From a virus, in IMG/VR virus record IMGVR_UViG_3300030101_002235, positions 14,938 to 37,914 of that record: DNA of 22,977 nt; one strand, 5' to 3'. The translations under genes were made by a program, and so were the position numbers. This document shows, piece by piece, positions 14,601 through 21,463 of this stretch (the stretch's first letter is position 1; each line of letters starts with the position of its first letter). The notes under the pieces are model-generated. The model was given only the letters and a program-made list of their open reading frames with translations, searched no databases and was not told where the DNA came from.

Positions 14601-15489
14601 CTTCTGCAACATATGCTCCTCCGGCTGAACCTAGCCCTGCCACTGTTTCAGCACCAACTGTCAAACCTGCGCCGACTTTGCTTCCACGAGCAGTTCTACC
14701 CATGCCCTCCAGCATATCTTCTATAGTTGCTGTAATACGAGCACCCGTGGGACGAGGAGCGCCTTCCGCTATATTTGCAAGAAAATCACGAGCGGCTCTA
14801 GTTCCTGTCTCTTTAAATAAAAAAGGAAATTGTATACCGGCGGTAGCCCCGCCAAGGGTTCGCATGGTCTCTATTGCTTGTTTCTGACCGGGAAGAATTG
14901 GTTTTTGAGGCCCTAAAGCTAATTCTTCTAAGGCGTCCGCGCCTTCATAAAGAAGTAAGCTACCCCCTATAAAAGAGGCAACTACGGGGGTGGCTCTTAC
15001 ACCAAACCCTATAAGAGATCTAGGCGGAGTTCTAAAAGTCTTAGCAGCCGTCAACTGTGCGGCTTTTGTCCCCGCTGCTACACTAGGGGCTGTTTTGAAC
15101 AACTCACCAAAAAAAGCACGAGATAAAGATCCTTTTTCAGCAGTTGTTAAAAGGGCGTTGATAGAGTCTGGATCTTTAAAATAAATGCTACGTTCAACTG
15201 GGTTCAAGTCGCGTATAGGGCGCTCCTCTGGCCCGTTAGGCCCTTCCATAGTCACAGTGTAATCAGGGCTTAAAAAATCGTAAAAGGTAGCCGTGCCATC
15301 TTGCAGTTTTTCATAACTAAAAAAGTTGGGGTCGTTTGCTATTTGAGGGGCGTAATCTTGAGTTGCAAACGTGGTTACCAAATCACGAGCCAAAGCTTCT
15401 GGGGCCTTTTGACCAAACTGTAACCGAAAGTCGTCGATCTCTTCCGGCAGCAAGTCTATTTTGTTAATTTGCAGATTCATCTTCGTCAT
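11650..15489 (-). CDS. Giant internal-virion/ejection-like protein, 1279 aa
   Basis: A very large protein without cysteine-rich or catalytic motifs. An Ala/Gly-rich hydrophobic stretch lies at about 160-185 (TPVVASFIGGSLLLYEG), with further Ala/Gly segments to about 330. Long charged helical regions follow (about 350-1000), then another Ala/Gly-rich stretch (LFDFYVGMIGLAGG) and a Pro/Thr/Ala-rich tail. This design, a helix-rich core with membrane-active segments, matches ejected internal virion proteins of short-tailed phages (T7 gp15/gp16 style), but I see no lytic transglycosylase motif. Start: the ATG at 15489 has AAGAAGG 4-5 nt upstream; the ATG at 15480 and GTG at 15543 are poorer. It overlaps the upstream gene by 26 nt. 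Function is inferred from size and position. Confidence 0.8.
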   Translation of the reverse strand: MTKMNLQINKIDLLPEEIDDFRLQFGQKAPEALARDLVTTFATQDYAPQIANDPNFFSYEKLQDGTATFYDFLSPDYTVTMEGPNGPEERPIRDLNPVERSIYFKDPDSINALLTTAEKGSLSRAFFGELFKTAPSVAAGTKAAQLTAAKTFRTPPRSLIGFGVRATPVVASFIGGSLLLYEGADALEELALGPQKPILPGQKQAIETMRTLGGATAGIQFPFLFKETGTRAARDFLANIAEGAPRPTGARITATIEDMLEGMGRTARGSKVGAGLTVGAETVAGLGSAGGAYVAEGADPGGTGLRLAAEFLGGNTLAATFAKFLPSVYSKATQVDAGEEADNFIRKMAEGKQRKLFKRIDELYTKYDGDYERMMEDLNSPETNAILQEVFPGVNFTAAQRLEDNTGIIMGLEAEMATKNPDLLAARKKADRNAKSFFDKFIYGLVSENSPESLRTAAILRKSLMSDMITGRLRRAVDTRIAARNRVLTGDENLGTPKSRKTFSLELADILDTQLGFARAREKELWGKTGGVNVFEPEDVIDGDVMPSFITKYDELVNDLPAGYREEFVAALGGLPNFVRSAKARLGLDIKEAIEQQNLIIQSIDAQDSDPVALIRTQVEAKMRGAPLNRQVDRMQTLIENLEKGKFRGDERFILKDPETGDGANEVFEIDVSGPSQENFLKVAQAKLKLLELEQKKLDPERVSPISAKELFDVRSEVLNTLAQVASGATTRMGTANQARKLGEIAEAIMDDLDLLPDGEKDSFDIARAFSFALNNVFTRSIVGKGRAKDMMRGNRIPPELLISSFVRSNPDMVDLRVQQLQGVAKFAEEQGFEGATGTFTSINNIMEGAVRTLRLSAMNPDGSINAKSLENWKRDNAELMELFPNLKSDLDSAVKAQRTVEFYENRSDAAKQITDSQTFLAAQIGNSSPHIALTEALNFIPKGARQADPIGGLRRLFRLTSVKYKGPDGKFLPAAEQAKMQSKIKEGYFNTILQHAMMEAGGEGKTFDHLTFHKILFQPLPGQGAGKRSLVDMAESYGIMDKNQIRRMRAISNQMVRLAAADSAGKLADPDIVKQAGPLFDFYVGMIGLAGGTKAYQALTGGTGGTASISAAGFTKGIALDFFKNIPASKRMEVIQLIFTDPEVAAKLIRSPKTAEEGVKQTRAIVEILSRKGFATAGSMSPFAIREAAEDEDVGTGRTTPLPTPQNMSVSSVAPTAMPTPPPIPAQPVAQPTTTLASVSPQTPAPSGNVDRTRYAAMFPNDVASGLIRQQGIGSLMG

Positions 15490-18400
15490 TAACCCTTCTT
15501 GAGTTAGCCGTTGCACTGCCGGATGCCACGTTGGCCGCAGCACCTCCCGGTGTCAGGTTAGCCTCATATGCAATTATGGCTGCGGTGTATTCGGCGATTA
15601 ATTTTTCTGTATCTCGCATTGCAAGTCTCGCATCAGAAACTCTATCTGTAAATGCCGCAGGGTTTTCCGTATTTGCATCTACAATAGATTTAGCACGAGC
15701 GTAATCTGAAGCTAAAGCTGAACGCACGGTCCTAAGTTGTTGAAGGGCGGAGACATCCGATTTAACTCCTCCGGGCTGGAAACCTTTTACTTCCTGTTCC
15801 AAAAGTTGCAAATCAAGAGCAAAGACTCGGCCATCTACACCCGCTCGTGCTACATTAATTGTTTTACGAGCTAAAGCGTCCAACTGTTTGTCCGCGGCAC
15901 TTGTTATTTTTGCATCATTACCAGCATATCCCGTCCCTATGCCTACTTCAGCCAGTTGTCCTGCAATTCCGTTAAAGAACCTGTTTACACTTGATACAAA
16001 ACCTTGAGATTGAGTGTAATCCAGACCTGTTATAATAAACGTAGGATCAGCGAGGGCACGATCTATATTGACGGTGTTGTCTGCGTTAAGTAACGGAACA
16101 TCCTGATCCGGTGATACCATTTGCAATTCTGCTACAGTAAGACCAAGGGTGTTTAACGGAACAGGTGAACTACCTCCAGCAAGAACACGCTTTTTAATAG
16201 CCGCTTTCATAAAGTCAGGCAGTTGACGCTTTTGAAGTAATCCACTCTTGTCGATAGACGGCGCGGTATAAATGCTGATCTGACTTTCCATGACAGGATC
16301 GTCCGCACCTGCTGCATAAAGGTCCGTCATCTTTGTGCCAGCATTGTTAGTTTCTATAGAGAAGTACCTAAGAGCCTTGCCCGCGTCTCCTTTACCAAAC
16401 ATATCTGGTGGAGAGTCCGGTTTTTCGTATGGAACAATAGCCCCACCACCAAAAGTCTCTTTAATGTTGTCAATTTCAGCATCTGTTGGGTAGAAAGGAG
16501 CTCCGGCTTTTATCTGCTCCCCACGGAAGGTTATATCGGTAGCAGCGGTAACTGGTTTAGTGGTTGCAGCTTTCGGATCATCTACAACGCTTCCTATAGC
16601 AAAGTCCTGTCTTGCAAGTCTGTAATAATCTTCGCTAAACTCTACAACTGTCTGACGATCCCCAGTCTCTGTGTTTATCATGTTAACAAGCTTACGGTCT
16701 TTTTCTGATACCGTGCCAGATAGCACCGCCTTGTTTGCAATCGCCTTTTTAAACTCAGGGCTGTTCTTTTCAAAAGCCTTTATGTCTCCGTTTGGCATAC
16801 GTAAGTTAACTGTGTCTGTGTCTGGAACTGTAGCTGTACCCGATAACAGACCGCCTCTTCCGCCTTCAGATACAGGCTTAATTGCATTGATATACGCTTC
16901 GCTTCCCGGAGTTAAAACCTGCTGTGTATTGTCCGGGAAAAGCACGTTTACATCGCCCTGCTTCTCAGGGGCTTTGTACGGAATGACCGAGGTCGAGAAC
17001 TTATCAATCTCGTTGGCCTCTACGGAACTAACAACGACAACATCACCCGTTTTTCGTTTTACACCGTTAACGGTTATAGGTTGAGTCACAGTGTACGCTT
17101 TTTTAGCGCCAGCCTCGCCAGTTTCAGCTTTGTACGGCGTTAAAGCGCCAGCATCCTCTATCTGTGCAACCTGTGCGGGACGTAAATTTAAAAGTGTGTT
17201 TGCTGGGTATGTTTTATTATCAATAACGACAGATTTCTTGGTAACAAAAGGGCTTGTTTTATTAACTGCTGTGGTTTTGTTTTTTATTTCTTGAAGTTTA
17301 ATAGCCTGTTCCGCAGCTATTTCAGTGTCTATCTCCGTCTCGCCGCGCTGTACCGCAGCAAGCTTGAGTGCGCGTTCCTCTTTGTCCGCGGCTTTCTTAT
17401 ATTCAAGCTGCTGTTGGGCCCGTGCGCCAATAGTCTGAGGCAGTTGCGTGGTCCGTGCGGCCATAGCCAATCGTTCTGCGGGGCTCATACCGGCCCGTTC
17501 ACCTTCCATAGGAGCGGCAAACGCTAGTGCGGTGTTTGCAATATCAAAAAGCATCTGAGCTTGCGTAAGCTTCTTTTGTTCTTCAAGGTCCGCGGCCCGT
17601 GATTCAGGGGAGCCCAACCCCGCTTTTATATAGCGAGCTTCTGCATCTCTAGCTCTTTCCAACACTCGTTCGTCATAAGAACGCTCTGGTTTGGGTAAAG
17701 CCGCTGCCGCCGCAGGACTTAAAGTAGCACGAGCCGCTGCTTGCGCTTTTGCTGTGTTGATGTTGTCCAACAACCTGCCTTGACGAATAGCTGAAACATC
17801 TATTTCAGGATCGTCTCTACGCATGTAATCTTGAATATCGCCAATGGTGCCGCTAAGTATAGGTGCGCTTAAAGGTACACCTCCACCTAAGTCAAATTTC
17901 TGGACCGGCTGGTTGTCTCCTCGGCGGACCAGCCCGCCATCCTTAAAATTTGCGGGTGGAGGCCCTCCCATCATAGGAGGTGCCGTGGGCGGCATAGGGG
18001 CAGGCTCTGGAGGTGCCATAGTGGACATAATACCTTCAGCCATTGGTCCTTCTACAGACTCAGTCATGGTCTCTTGAGCCAAGCCGCCAATGCCTTCATC
18101 AACAGAAGCTATCTGAACGACAGGCTGAACCAGTGCCAAAACAGACTCTGGAGTCTGCGCGGCATCCTGCTCTCCAACAAGACCTGCAAGCTCTGTGCGT
18201 CTTTCAGGCACACTGGCTTCGTCTCCACGGATCATGTTCATCATCTGTTCGTAGTTGTCTACATTTTCCAGATCTTGAATGCCCTCGCCTGCTCTCATCA
18301 GCATGTCTTGCATAATAGCTGGGTCAACGGACTCCATCATAGAGCCAACACCTTGTGCCATAGCCGGGTCTCCGCCCATTGCCATGCCTACAGCATCCGT

Positions 18401-18838
18401 TTCGGCCTCTGTTTCAAAAATTTCAAACTCTTCTGGTTTTAAGTTTGTTCTAAAAAAATTATTGTAATCAGATACGGTAGTTCCCGGATTACTTCTTAAA
18501 AAACGCACTATATTAAAAAGATTATTAGGGTCAAAATCTTCTGCTTCACTAGCGTCGGCTCTGCTCACATCATCTAAACCTGTAAGCGGCACACCATATT
18601 GATTAGCACCCATCGTCTGAGCTTGTGCCCTATCCCTAATAGCTTGAAAAGCTTCTATATTGTCTCTCTGACGCTGTTCCATAGCTACATCACCGCCTTC
18701 TGCATATTTTTTAGCGGCAACAGGATCCATCTTCATCTGAACATCTTCAGGCAGTTTTGAAAAACCCTTGTACTCTTTAGGTACAGCGGCTCCGCCTTGG
18801 GCAAACATCTGTCTTGATAATACGCCTCTATTCATCAT
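15464..18838 (-). CDS. Giant repeat-bearing virion protein, 1124 aa
   Basis: Layout: an N-terminus with Gly-Gly motifs (AQGGAAV 13-19, AEGGDVA 46-52); a Met/Gln/Ala-rich region (150-300) with a Pro/Met tract (277-296); more Gly-Gly motifs (KDGG 299-302, LGGGVP 317-322); a helical stretch to 525. A repeat region (531-806) follows, with three copies of a ~43-residue module ending VxPYK/E (531-571, 581-624, 762-806) and three looser copies of a ~37-residue module starting VNxxxP-D/N-G (629-668, 676-710, 717-753). The last 200 residues are coiled-coil-like (LDLQLLEQEVKGF ... RLAMRDTEKLIAEY). The repeats look like small beta domains, suggesting a fibre, spike or internal core protein. It starts at an ATGA overlap with the upstream gene and has a weak ribosome site, so it depends on coupling. 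Confidence 0.85.
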   Translation of the reverse strand: MMNRGVLSRQMFAQGGAAVPKEYKGFSKLPEDVQMKMDPVAAKKYAEGGDVAMEQRQRDNIEAFQAIRDRAQAQTMGANQYGVPLTGLDDVSRADASEAEDFDPNNLFNIVRFLRSNPGTTVSDYNNFFRTNLKPEEFEIFETEAETDAVGMAMGGDPAMAQGVGSMMESVDPAIMQDMLMRAGEGIQDLENVDNYEQMMNMIRGDEASVPERRTELAGLVGEQDAAQTPESVLALVQPVVQIASVDEGIGGLAQETMTESVEGPMAEGIMSTMAPPEPAPMPPTAPPMMGGPPPANFKDGGLVRRGDNQPVQKFDLGGGVPLSAPILSGTIGDIQDYMRRDDPEIDVSAIRQGRLLDNINTAKAQAAARATLSPAAAAALPKPERSYDERVLERARDAEARYIKAGLGSPESRAADLEEQKKLTQAQMLFDIANTALAFAAPMEGERAGMSPAERLAMAARTTQLPQTIGARAQQQLEYKKAADKEERALKLAAVQRGETEIDTEIAAEQAIKLQEIKNKTTAVNKTSPFVTKKSVVIDNKTYPANTLLNLRPAQVAQIEDAGALTPYKAETGEAGAKKAYTVTQPITVNGVKRKTGDVVVVSSVEANEIDKFSTSVIPYKAPEKQGDVNVLFPDNTQQVLTPGSEAYINAIKPVSEGGRGGLLSGTATVPDTDTVNLRMPNGDIKAFEKNSPEFKKAIANKAVLSGTVSEKDRKLVNMINTETGDRQTVVEFSEDYYRLARQDFAIGSVVDDPKAATTKPVTAATDITFRGEQIKAGAPFYPTDAEIDNIKETFGGGAIVPYEKPDSPPDMFGKGDAGKALRYFSIETNNAGTKMTDLYAAGADDPVMESQISIYTAPSIDKSGLLQKRQLPDFMKAAIKKRVLAGGSSPVPLNTLGLTVAELQMVSPDQDVPLLNADNTVNIDRALADPTFIITGLDYTQSQGFVSSVNRFFNGIAGQLAEVGIGTGYAGNDAKITSAADKQLDALARKTINVARAGVDGRVFALDLQLLEQEVKGFQPGGVKSDVSALQQLRTVRSALASDYARAKSIVDANTENPAAFTDRVSDARLAMRDTEKLIAEYTAAIIAYEANLTPGGAAANVASGSATANSRRVNDEDESAN

Positions 18839-19752
18839 CCGAATAACCCCGCTTTTTGTGCACCTGCCGCTGCTGACAGGCCAGCAATGCCTAGACCGGC
18901 AAACTGTTGGAAGGGCGAAACAGACGGAGATGCTGCCTGCAATAGCGTCTGTTGTGAAGACGGAGCGCCCTTGAAAATATCTGACAGAAAGCCATACCGT
19001 TGATACGGCTCATATAGCTGTTGTAGCTGAGTTTGACGCACGGCATCAATACCTGATTGACGTTGTGCGCGTTCACGCTCCCCAAGATCAAACAAGAACC
19101 CAGCCTCTTCACGACCCAGAGCAGTCCCTAGTTGCCCAAGGCCCGCAAGGTTTTGACCCAACTGCGCCTGACGAAGACCCATGATACCCATCTGGTCCGC
19201 TATGCCTCGCTCACGCTCTAGTTGACGCTCTGCCATGCCAGCAGCGTTCATGTAATTTTCAGCAGCAGCGCGGGCCAAGGCATCTGATCTGCCGCGCTCA
19301 ATCTCTCCACGAAGCAAATCGCCACGAGATCCGAAGGCCGCGGCCCCTCCCCCCTGTTGCACGGCCCGCAGGCCCTGTTCAGCTTGGCTTTTGTCAAAAG
19401 CGCGGTTGATCTCAGCCTGAATAGATTCCTGAAACGGGTTCATATACTGAGACACTTCGTCCCCAGTTACCCGTCTGGCCGCACCCTGAAGCATAGGCTC
19501 TGCGCCTGTGATGCGTCCAAGACCTCCTGTCATGGCCGCTCCACCAGCGTCTAGGAACGGCTGATACCCACCAATACCGGCATCCGCTATTTCAAAAGCT
19601 TTGTCTTGCAAGTCACCAAAACCGGCAACCTGATACTTTGGCAAAGTAATTCCTTTTTCGGCGAGCTTTTTGGCCTGTTCAAGAAGTCCTAGTTTATAGG
19701 CTTCTATTTCAGGGGCTTCTCGGACTATCTGTACACTGGTGTCGGTAGCCAT
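18835..19752 (-). CDS. Conserved phage virion (ejection-like) protein, 305 aa
   Basis: Rich in Ala, Gly, Gln and Arg. It contains a YMNPFQESIQAEINRAFDKSQ helix start (about 103-123), a GGGAAAFGSRGDLLRGE loop (132-149) and long amphipathic helices with many Gln and Arg (RQLERERGIADQMGIMGLRQAQ). I recognise the NPF...I..., then AFGSR pattern from uncharacterised virion proteins of short-tailed phages. The C-terminus (FQQFAGLGIAGLSAAAGAQ) is a Gly/Ala hydrophobic helix that could insert in a membrane. TAATG overlap with the gene before, ATGA overlap with the gene after. Possible DNA-ejection protein. Confidence 0.75.
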   Translation of the reverse strand: MATDTSVQIVREAPEIEAYKLGLLEQAKKLAEKGITLPKYQVAGFGDLQDKAFEIADAGIGGYQPFLDAGGAAMTGGLGRITGAEPMLQGAARRVTGDEVSQYMNPFQESIQAEINRAFDKSQAEQGLRAVQQGGGAAAFGSRGDLLRGEIERGRSDALARAAAENYMNAAGMAERQLERERGIADQMGIMGLRQAQLGQNLAGLGQLGTALGREEAGFLFDLGERERAQRQSGIDAVRQTQLQQLYEPYQRYGFLSDIFKGAPSSQQTLLQAASPSVSPFQQFAGLGIAGLSAAAGAQKAGLFG

Positions 19753-21191
19753 TACGCCATTGCCCTTCCTTTAGCTTCAAGGCCCCGCATCATCTGATAC
19801 ATGTTCCGTATGCCTTGTTCATTGTCTCCATTGCCAAGCCCTTTGACAGCATCTGTTGTCATAACAAATTCACCCGGCATCAGCATAGCCCTGACGCTAT
19901 CCTCATTTGGAATGCCCTCATCAGGCATAATACCACCTGTGCGGCGAGGGAACACCTCTGCCACGCCGCCATCTTCGGCGGTAAAGACGGGGCGCTGCGG
20001 AACAAATGGGTCATAATCTGCAACATATTGAATCTGCTCGTCAGGCAGCGCATATTTGTCTCGGTCCCGTGCTAGCAAGTCTGCGCCGGTTATGAACTCA
20101 GGCTCTTCTTCTTCCGGAACGTCAAAGAAGCCCGCCGATCCGGCTGCAAGGCCCGCAAGAGCTATGCTTGGGCCGTAGCGCCGCATGAAACCCGGACCTT
20201 TAGCTACAATACTTTCAGCGACTTTGATATTAGCGTCTGTGGCCTTTGCAGGATCTACACCCATCTGCTCAAGAGCATCAGTCAAGGTGACCTTTTCCGG
20301 CATTAAAAAATCTTTAGTGCGGTCAAGGAACGACGGGTCAGTAGTCGTAGATTCTGTTTGTACGCCAGAGCCTATTGGACCCGCTGATCTTTGAGTAGAA
20401 ACTGTTTGAGGAGACATTTGAGATTGATTAGCGGTTGCCTGAATATCCGCCGTTGATACCGGCACCCCAGAAGCGTCAAACGGACGGAAGAAGTTTTCCG
20501 AACCGGTTATGCCCTGACCCAGTTGCGAGAACCGTGCTCCGGGGTTCGCGAGCTCTGCACTTATATTTTCGCCAAACGAACCTGTGCCAGTAGCTCCTTT
20601 AAACAAAGCGCCTGTGCCACCTGCAATAACGGCGCTCTTCAACGCATCTTCAATATCGCCGCCCTGCAACAAAGTCCCTAAACCAGACCCCAGAGCCGCA
20701 CCATATACGGCCCCCAAAGGGGTAAAAGACAAAGCTACAGGTAATACAACAGGAGCAGCTTTTTTAAGAGCTTTACCCACATTTTTAAAAGCTTTGGATA
20801 CGCCTTTGAAAACTTTATTTAGGAAAAACTCAGGCATCCCAGTTTCAGGATTTAAACTGTTAGCACTTGATCCAACAACATAACGCTCCGGGTTTTCAAT
20901 GCCTTGATCACGCAAGTGACCAAATATAGACTCTTTGAGCGTTGGATTGTTCTCAATCAGGGCTCTTGGTACAACAATTTCGCCTTTTTCAACATGAACA
21001 ACCATGTTGTCGCCGAAACGGCCATAAGAAGCCATTCTGGAAGCCACCTCTTGAAAGTCTGCTACCCCGGATTCCCCAAACTCTTTTCTAGCAACTTTTG
21101 CATCTATCGCAGCAATTTCTTCGTCCGAAACGATGAAATCTGCAATACCCCCTTCAGGGATTAGCTCTTCCTGTAGCGCTGCCTCTGACAT
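19752..21191 (-). CDS. Conserved virion-associated protein, 479 aa
   Basis: Domains seen: an N-terminal segment with GDNMVVHVEKGEIVVPRALI (60-79), then RYVVGSSANSLNPETGMPEFF (103-123), a run of Lys-rich and Ala/Gly-rich segments (KAFKNVGKALKKAAPVVLPV, then LGTLLQGG) like an amphipathic, membrane-active zone, a polar middle, and a C-terminal PGEFVMTTDAVKGLGNGD motif (about 444-461). The first and last motifs recur in many marine phage virion proteins of unknown function. Double-Gly sites (PEGGIAD 12-18, EDGGVAE, RTGGIMP) recall those in the 1124-residue protein. The start has GAGGG upstream, 42 nt after the previous stop. Confidence 0.75.
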   Translation of the reverse strand: MSEAALQEELIPEGGIADFIVSDEEIAAIDAKVARKEFGESGVADFQEVASRMASYGRFGDNMVVHVEKGEIVVPRALIENNPTLKESIFGHLRDQGIENPERYVVGSSANSLNPETGMPEFFLNKVFKGVSKAFKNVGKALKKAAPVVLPVALSFTPLGAVYGAALGSGLGTLLQGGDIEDALKSAVIAGGTGALFKGATGTGSFGENISAELANPGARFSQLGQGITGSENFFRPFDASGVPVSTADIQATANQSQMSPQTVSTQRSAGPIGSGVQTESTTTDPSFLDRTKDFLMPEKVTLTDALEQMGVDPAKATDANIKVAESIVAKGPGFMRRYGPSIALAGLAAGSAGFFDVPEEEEPEFITGADLLARDRDKYALPDEQIQYVADYDPFVPQRPVFTAEDGGVAEVFPRRTGGIMPDEGIPNEDSVRAMLMPGEFVMTTDAVKGLGNGDNEQGIRNMYQMMRGLEAKGRAMA

Positions 21192-21232
21192 GAAACCCTC
21201 AATGTATTTGCCACATGATAATCTATTTTTGT

Positions 21233-21463
21233 TTAAGTCACAATCTTAACTGTGCCGGAGTCGTTAAACAGCGCCCCCGTTTCTAAACCAGTTGCGCTTG
21301 TAGGTAAATCAGTCAAAGTAATTTTTGTTCCCCGTAGCTCTCCGGGATTGCGTTCTTGTGCTATAAACAACTCAAGAGAACGAATTAAATCAGACATATA
21401 CTGCACCGAATACTCCGTTGGCGCTTCTGGTAGTCTTGGTGGTGCAATCTGGTTCGATGACAT
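21233..21463 (-). CDS. Conserved small virion-module protein, 76 aa
   Basis: Begins with a Pro-rich leader (IAPPRLPEAPTEY). A helix follows (VQYMSDLIRSLELFIAQE), then a C-terminal part with TLTDLPTSATGLETGALFNDSGTVKIV (about 48-75). The LPTSA-GL-x-G-L-D-G-VKIV ending is a recurring signature of small phage proteins next to tail or neck genes, function unknown. The start overlaps the upstream stop as TAATG. Confidence 0.75.
   Translation of the reverse strand: MSSNQIAPPRLPEAPTEYSVQYMSDLIRSLELFIAQERNPGELRGTKITLTDLPTSATGLETGALFNDSGTVKIVT

Noticed and set aside
11650-15489. Lytic transglycosylase or other peptidoglycan hydrolase domain in the giant protein
   Set aside because: No catalytic Glu with the usual neighbouring motifs could be found by eye.
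11650-15543. GTG at 15543 as start of the giant virion protein
   Set aside because: GGGAG directly abuts the GTG, leaving no spacing, and it would overlap the upstream gene by 80 nt; the ATG at 15489 is better placed.
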